From positions 1 through 6,308 of the forward strand of contig JBMNUL010000152.1 in the NCBI GenBank assembly GCA_050946255.1: a stretch of DNA of 6,308 nucleotides, written 5' to 3'. Position numbers and translations under genes: made by a program. The notes under the pieces were generated by a model, which did not search any database, was not told the DNA's origin, and worked only from the letters and a program-made list of their open reading frames with translations. The DNA comes from JBMNUL01 sp050946255. GTDB taxonomy: Bacteria; Actinomycetota; Coriobacteriia; Coriobacteriales; CADBOM01. This document shows, piece after piece, positions 4,427 through 6,308 of this stretch. How positions within the stretch are numbered: the stretch's first letter is position 1; the number at the start of each line of letters is the position of its first letter.

Positions 4427-5746
4427 TCAACGCACGTGCGGGGGCTTTCCACCGATTCCGAACACGAAGTGGAATGCCCTTCTCTCTGCGATCTGCTCCT
4501 CGGTAGGGGGAGTGAAGGCCAGCTTCAGCGTTGCGCGTGCAATGTCTTGCGCTGCGTTTGGTCTTCTGAGCATCGCACCATTGTAGGTTAGAGCCTGCAG
4601 TCCCTCATCCGACCTGTTCACATAATCGAGCGTGTAGAAAAGCTCACGTGCAGTTTGAACATGCAGTGCGGCACCGAGGGATGTCAGCAATCTGGCGTTG
4701 ACTTTCTCTTGCCCATACGCCTTTCCAACGAGGATCATCGGGGTCTTTGTGCACAGACATTCGGTGACGGTCAGGCCTCCCGCCTTGCAAATGGCGAAAT
4801 CGCAGGCGCTCATGAGCTCGGCCATCTCGGTGACGAAGTCGAGCACCCTCACGTTCTCCAGCCCTTCCTCGGCAATCACGCTGCGGAGCTTCTGGGCATA
4901 ATCGGTGTCCCTGCCTGCAACGAAGATGAAGTCCATGTCGGGAATCATGTGCAGGAGGGGAATCAGCTGGAAGAGCGTCTGCCTGAACCTCTCGTAGGGC
5001 TTTGGGAGCGTTGCCCCGGCGAGCACGAGCGCGGTCTTTCTGCCTTCTCTGATTCCCCATTTCTTGCGCATCGCGTCCCTGTCGTATGCGATTGAGAACT
5101 TGGGATTTACCGGAATTCCCGTGATGAGGATCTTGTGCTCCTTCACATACCGCGAGCGCAACGTCTCGGCCATGTACTCGCTGGCGGCGCAGAACAGGTC
5201 GGTGAACTGGCAGGGGAAGAGCCCCTCCACCTCGTAGTCCGTGGGCACGCAGATTATCGGGAACGTCTGACGCGTCAGCATTCGCGCACCAACCGCTATG
5301 TTGGCAGCGCAGATGTGCGTGCACACGATGGCTGCGGGCTTGTTGACCTCGACCCATTTCTTGAACCTTGGGAACATGATGTTCAGCCACTGGTCCCCGC
5401 CGTTCCAGAGGAAGCGCCCGGTGAAGCCGTAGCGCCAGGTGATGTCATAGAAGGGGCGGGTTGGGCCGATGAAATTCGAGGCGGTCTGGTTCCCGTCGAT
5501 GTAAAACCTTGCGAATCGGAGGGAATCCAGCACCTCGACGTAGAAGTCGTCAGGCTGTTCAGGAACGACCTTCTCCCCGCTCTCGCGCTGGAGCTTGAGG
5601 GCGTAGGCAATGGCGTCGGCAGCAGACTTGTGTCCCGAGCCCACGGAAGCGTGCATTACCAAGATCGTGGGTTTCTTGCCGGGGAGTTTGCCCAGGTTGG
5701 CAAATTCGTGCGCCGGAGGAGTGTTTTCCGAATTGGTGTTGAGCAT
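4427..5746 (-). CDS. UgtP/MGDG-synthase-like glycosyltransferase (GT28)
   Basis: The 439-residue protein matches processive diacylglycerol glucosyltransferases and MGDG synthases, which move a sugar from a UDP donor to diacylglycerol at the inner face of the membrane, giving glycolipids and lipoteichoic-acid anchors. The N-terminal MGDG-synthase domain has the glycine-rich loop VMHASVGSGHKSAADAI (30-46), VCTHICAANIA (141-151) and VPTDYEVEGLF (168-178). The interdomain motif is TGIPVNPKF (209-217). The C-terminal nucleotide-sugar domain has LAGATLPKP (242-250), KAGGLTVTEC (321-330) and GQEKVNA (345-351). Length is slightly above the usual 380-400, with about 25 extra residues before the first strand. 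No transmembrane helix is seen, so it is likely a peripheral membrane protein. The ATG at 5746 has no ribosome binding site, and a TATAAT lies only seven bases before it. Acceptor and sugar cannot be fixed by eye. Confidence 0.9.
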   Translation of the reverse strand: MLNTNSENTPPAHEFANLGKLPGKKPTILVMHASVGSGHKSAADAIAYALKLQRESGEKVVPEQPDDFYVEVLDSLRFARFYIDGNQTASNFIGPTRPFYDITWRYGFTGRFLWNGGDQWLNIMFPRFKKWVEVNKPAAIVCTHICAANIAVGARMLTRQTFPIICVPTDYEVEGLFPCQFTDLFCAASEYMAETLRSRYVKEHKILITGIPVNPKFSIAYDRDAMRKKWGIREGRKTALVLAGATLPKPYERFRQTLFQLIPLLHMIPDMDFIFVAGRDTDYAQKLRSVIAEEGLENVRVLDFVTEMAELMSACDFAICKAGGLTVTECLCTKTPMILVGKAYGQEKVNARLLTSLGAALHVQTARELFYTLDYVNRSDEGLQALTYNGAMLRRPNAAQDIARATLKLAFTPPTEEQIAERRAFHFVFGIGGKPPHVR

Positions 5747-5753
5747 GAATGCT

Positions 5754-5759
5754 ATTATA
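5754..5759 (-). promoter_or_regulatory. TATAAT box seven bases before the glycosyltransferase ATG
   Basis: The perfect -10 hexamer TATAAT (minus strand 5759-5754) would place the transcription start at or within a base or two of the ATG at 5746. That would give a leaderless mRNA, in line with the lack of a Shine-Dalgarno sequence. The -35 position (5782-5777) reads TATTAA, a poor match. The core TTATAA (5755-5760) is palindromic, so the same bases might also serve the divergent ychF gene. Confidence 0.5.
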
Positions 5760-5782
5760 ACTTCGTTGGTTGGAGGTTAATA

Positions 5783-5789
5783 GAAGGAG
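5783..5789 (+). promoter_or_regulatory. Ribosome binding site of ychF
   Basis: GAAGGAG lies seven bases before the GTG at 5797. It decides this start, since no ATG is available near the conserved N-terminus. Confidence 0.9.
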
Positions 5790-5796
5790 TTTTCGC

Positions 5797-6308
5797 GTGT
5801 CACTTTCCCTTGGCATCATCGGCTTGCCCAACGTCGGAAAATCAACTCTCTTCACAGCTCTTACAAAAAAGGGCGGTTTAGCGGCTAATTATCCGTTTGC
5901 GACCATAGATCCTAACCTCGGGATAGTGGAAGTTCCAGATGGGAGGCTCCAGAAGCTCGCCGACATCGTTCACCCGGGAAGAATCGTTCCTGCAACGGTG
6001 GAGTTCGTCGACATCGCCGGGCTTGTGAAAGGCGCCAGCGAGGGCGAGGGCCTGGGGAATCAGTTCCTGGCAAACATCCGCGAGACAGATGCAGTTTGCG
6101 AGGTAGTCCGTTACTTCAGCGACCCAGATGTGGTTCACGTATCCGGAAAGATCGACCCCGAGGGTGACACCGAGATCATCAAGACAGAGCTCGTGCTGGC
6201 AGACATCGCCACGGTGGAGAAGGCGCTTGGAAGGCTCGAGAAAGAGGCCAAGCGCGATAAAGCGTCCGCCCCGAAGCTCGAGATGGCAAAGCGCATGCTC
6301 GAGTGGCT
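5797..6308 (+). CDS. ychF: Redox-regulated/ribosome-associated P-loop GTPase/ATPase YchF, 3'-truncated by the window edge
   Basis: The frame is open from GTG 5797 to the window end, giving 170 complete codons of an expected 360-370. Conserved marks are the P-loop GLPNVGKSTLFTALT (9-23), NYPFATIDPNLG (31-42), the G3 region VDIAGLVKGASEGEGLGNQF (71-90) and the family segment FLANIRETDAVCEVVR (90-105). In G3 a leucine follows DIAG where many GTPases carry a catalytic glutamine. YchF (OLA1 in eukaryotes) is an Obg-related cytosolic protein that associates with ribosomes. E. coli YchF and human OLA1 prefer ATP over GTP. The specificity loop and TGS domain lie beyond the window, so nucleotide preference cannot be judged. 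The gene is divergent from the glycosyltransferase across a 50 bp gap. Confidence 0.97.
   Translation, partial: MSLSLGIIGLPNVGKSTLFTALTKKGGLAANYPFATIDPNLGIVEVPDGRLQKLADIVHPGRIVPATVEFVDIAGLVKGASEGEGLGNQFLANIRETDAVCEVVRYFSDPDVVHVSGKIDPEGDTEIIKTELVLADIATVEKALGRLEKEAKRDKASAPKLEMAKRMLEW

Noticed and set aside
4018..4452. Open frame on - across the VTT 3' end and the convergent spacer
   Set aside because: It is antisense to conserved VTT membrane segments and has no family resemblance.
4655..5095. Open frame on + opposite the glycosyltransferase C-terminal domain
   Set aside because: It overlaps conserved GT28 motifs on the other strand and has no start signals of its own.
5135..5881. Open frame of 248 codons on + opposite the glycosyltransferase and into ychF
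   Set aside because: It is antisense to one clear gene and out of frame with another, and its composition is that of a reversed coding strand.

Overview
The window is a stretch of bacterial chromosome carrying mostly core genes. It has dense coding, Shine-Dalgarno-led starts including two GTG starts, CCA-encoding tRNA genes and moderately GC-rich codons. Housekeeping genes (serS, ychF) sit beside a diacylglycerol glucosyltransferase-like GT28 enzyme and a VTT (TVP38/DedA-type) membrane protein. That mix suggests a Gram-positive bacterium. My best guess is an anaerobic actinobacterium of the Coriobacteriia type, but this is an impression from protein style and is not proven by the sequence.

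Layout, left to right: (1) the 3' three quarters of serS on +, closed by a strong intrinsic terminator (1098-1135). (2) A spacer holding five degenerate 17-19 bp tandem units that run into the 3' end of a convergent amidohydrolase-2 gene (1216-2109, -). (3) Two minus-strand tRNA genes, tRNA-Arg(ACG) at 2181-2257 and tRNA-Ser(GCT) at 2694-2785, each followed by its own hairpin terminator. tRNA-Arg has a near-consensus promoter (TTGACA-17-CATAAT). The roughly 400 bp between the tRNAs is largely tandem repeats whose period falls from 33 to 11 to 10 bp. (4) A 468 bp non-coding stretch (2786-3253) ending in a terminator-like hairpin just before (5) a VTT-domain membrane protein gene (3254-4279, +) with an unusual repetitive hydrophilic N-terminal tail. 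(6) A convergent UgtP/MGDG-synthase-like glycosyltransferase (4427-5746, -). (7) The divergent 5' part of the ychF GTPase/ATPase gene (5797 to the window end), separated from the glycosyltransferase by only 50 bp.

How the genes relate: serS, the tRNAs and ychF all serve translation. The VTT protein and the glycosyltransferase both act at or on membrane lipids, but they are convergent, so a functional link is only inference. The amidohydrolase has no obvious promoter of its own and may depend on read-through from tRNA-Arg. No mobile element, CRISPR array or defence system is visible. The points most worth checking are the graded repeat block between the tRNAs, the tRNA-terminator-mRNA arrangement, the leader hairpin before the VTT gene, and the apparently leaderless promoter of the glycosyltransferase gene.
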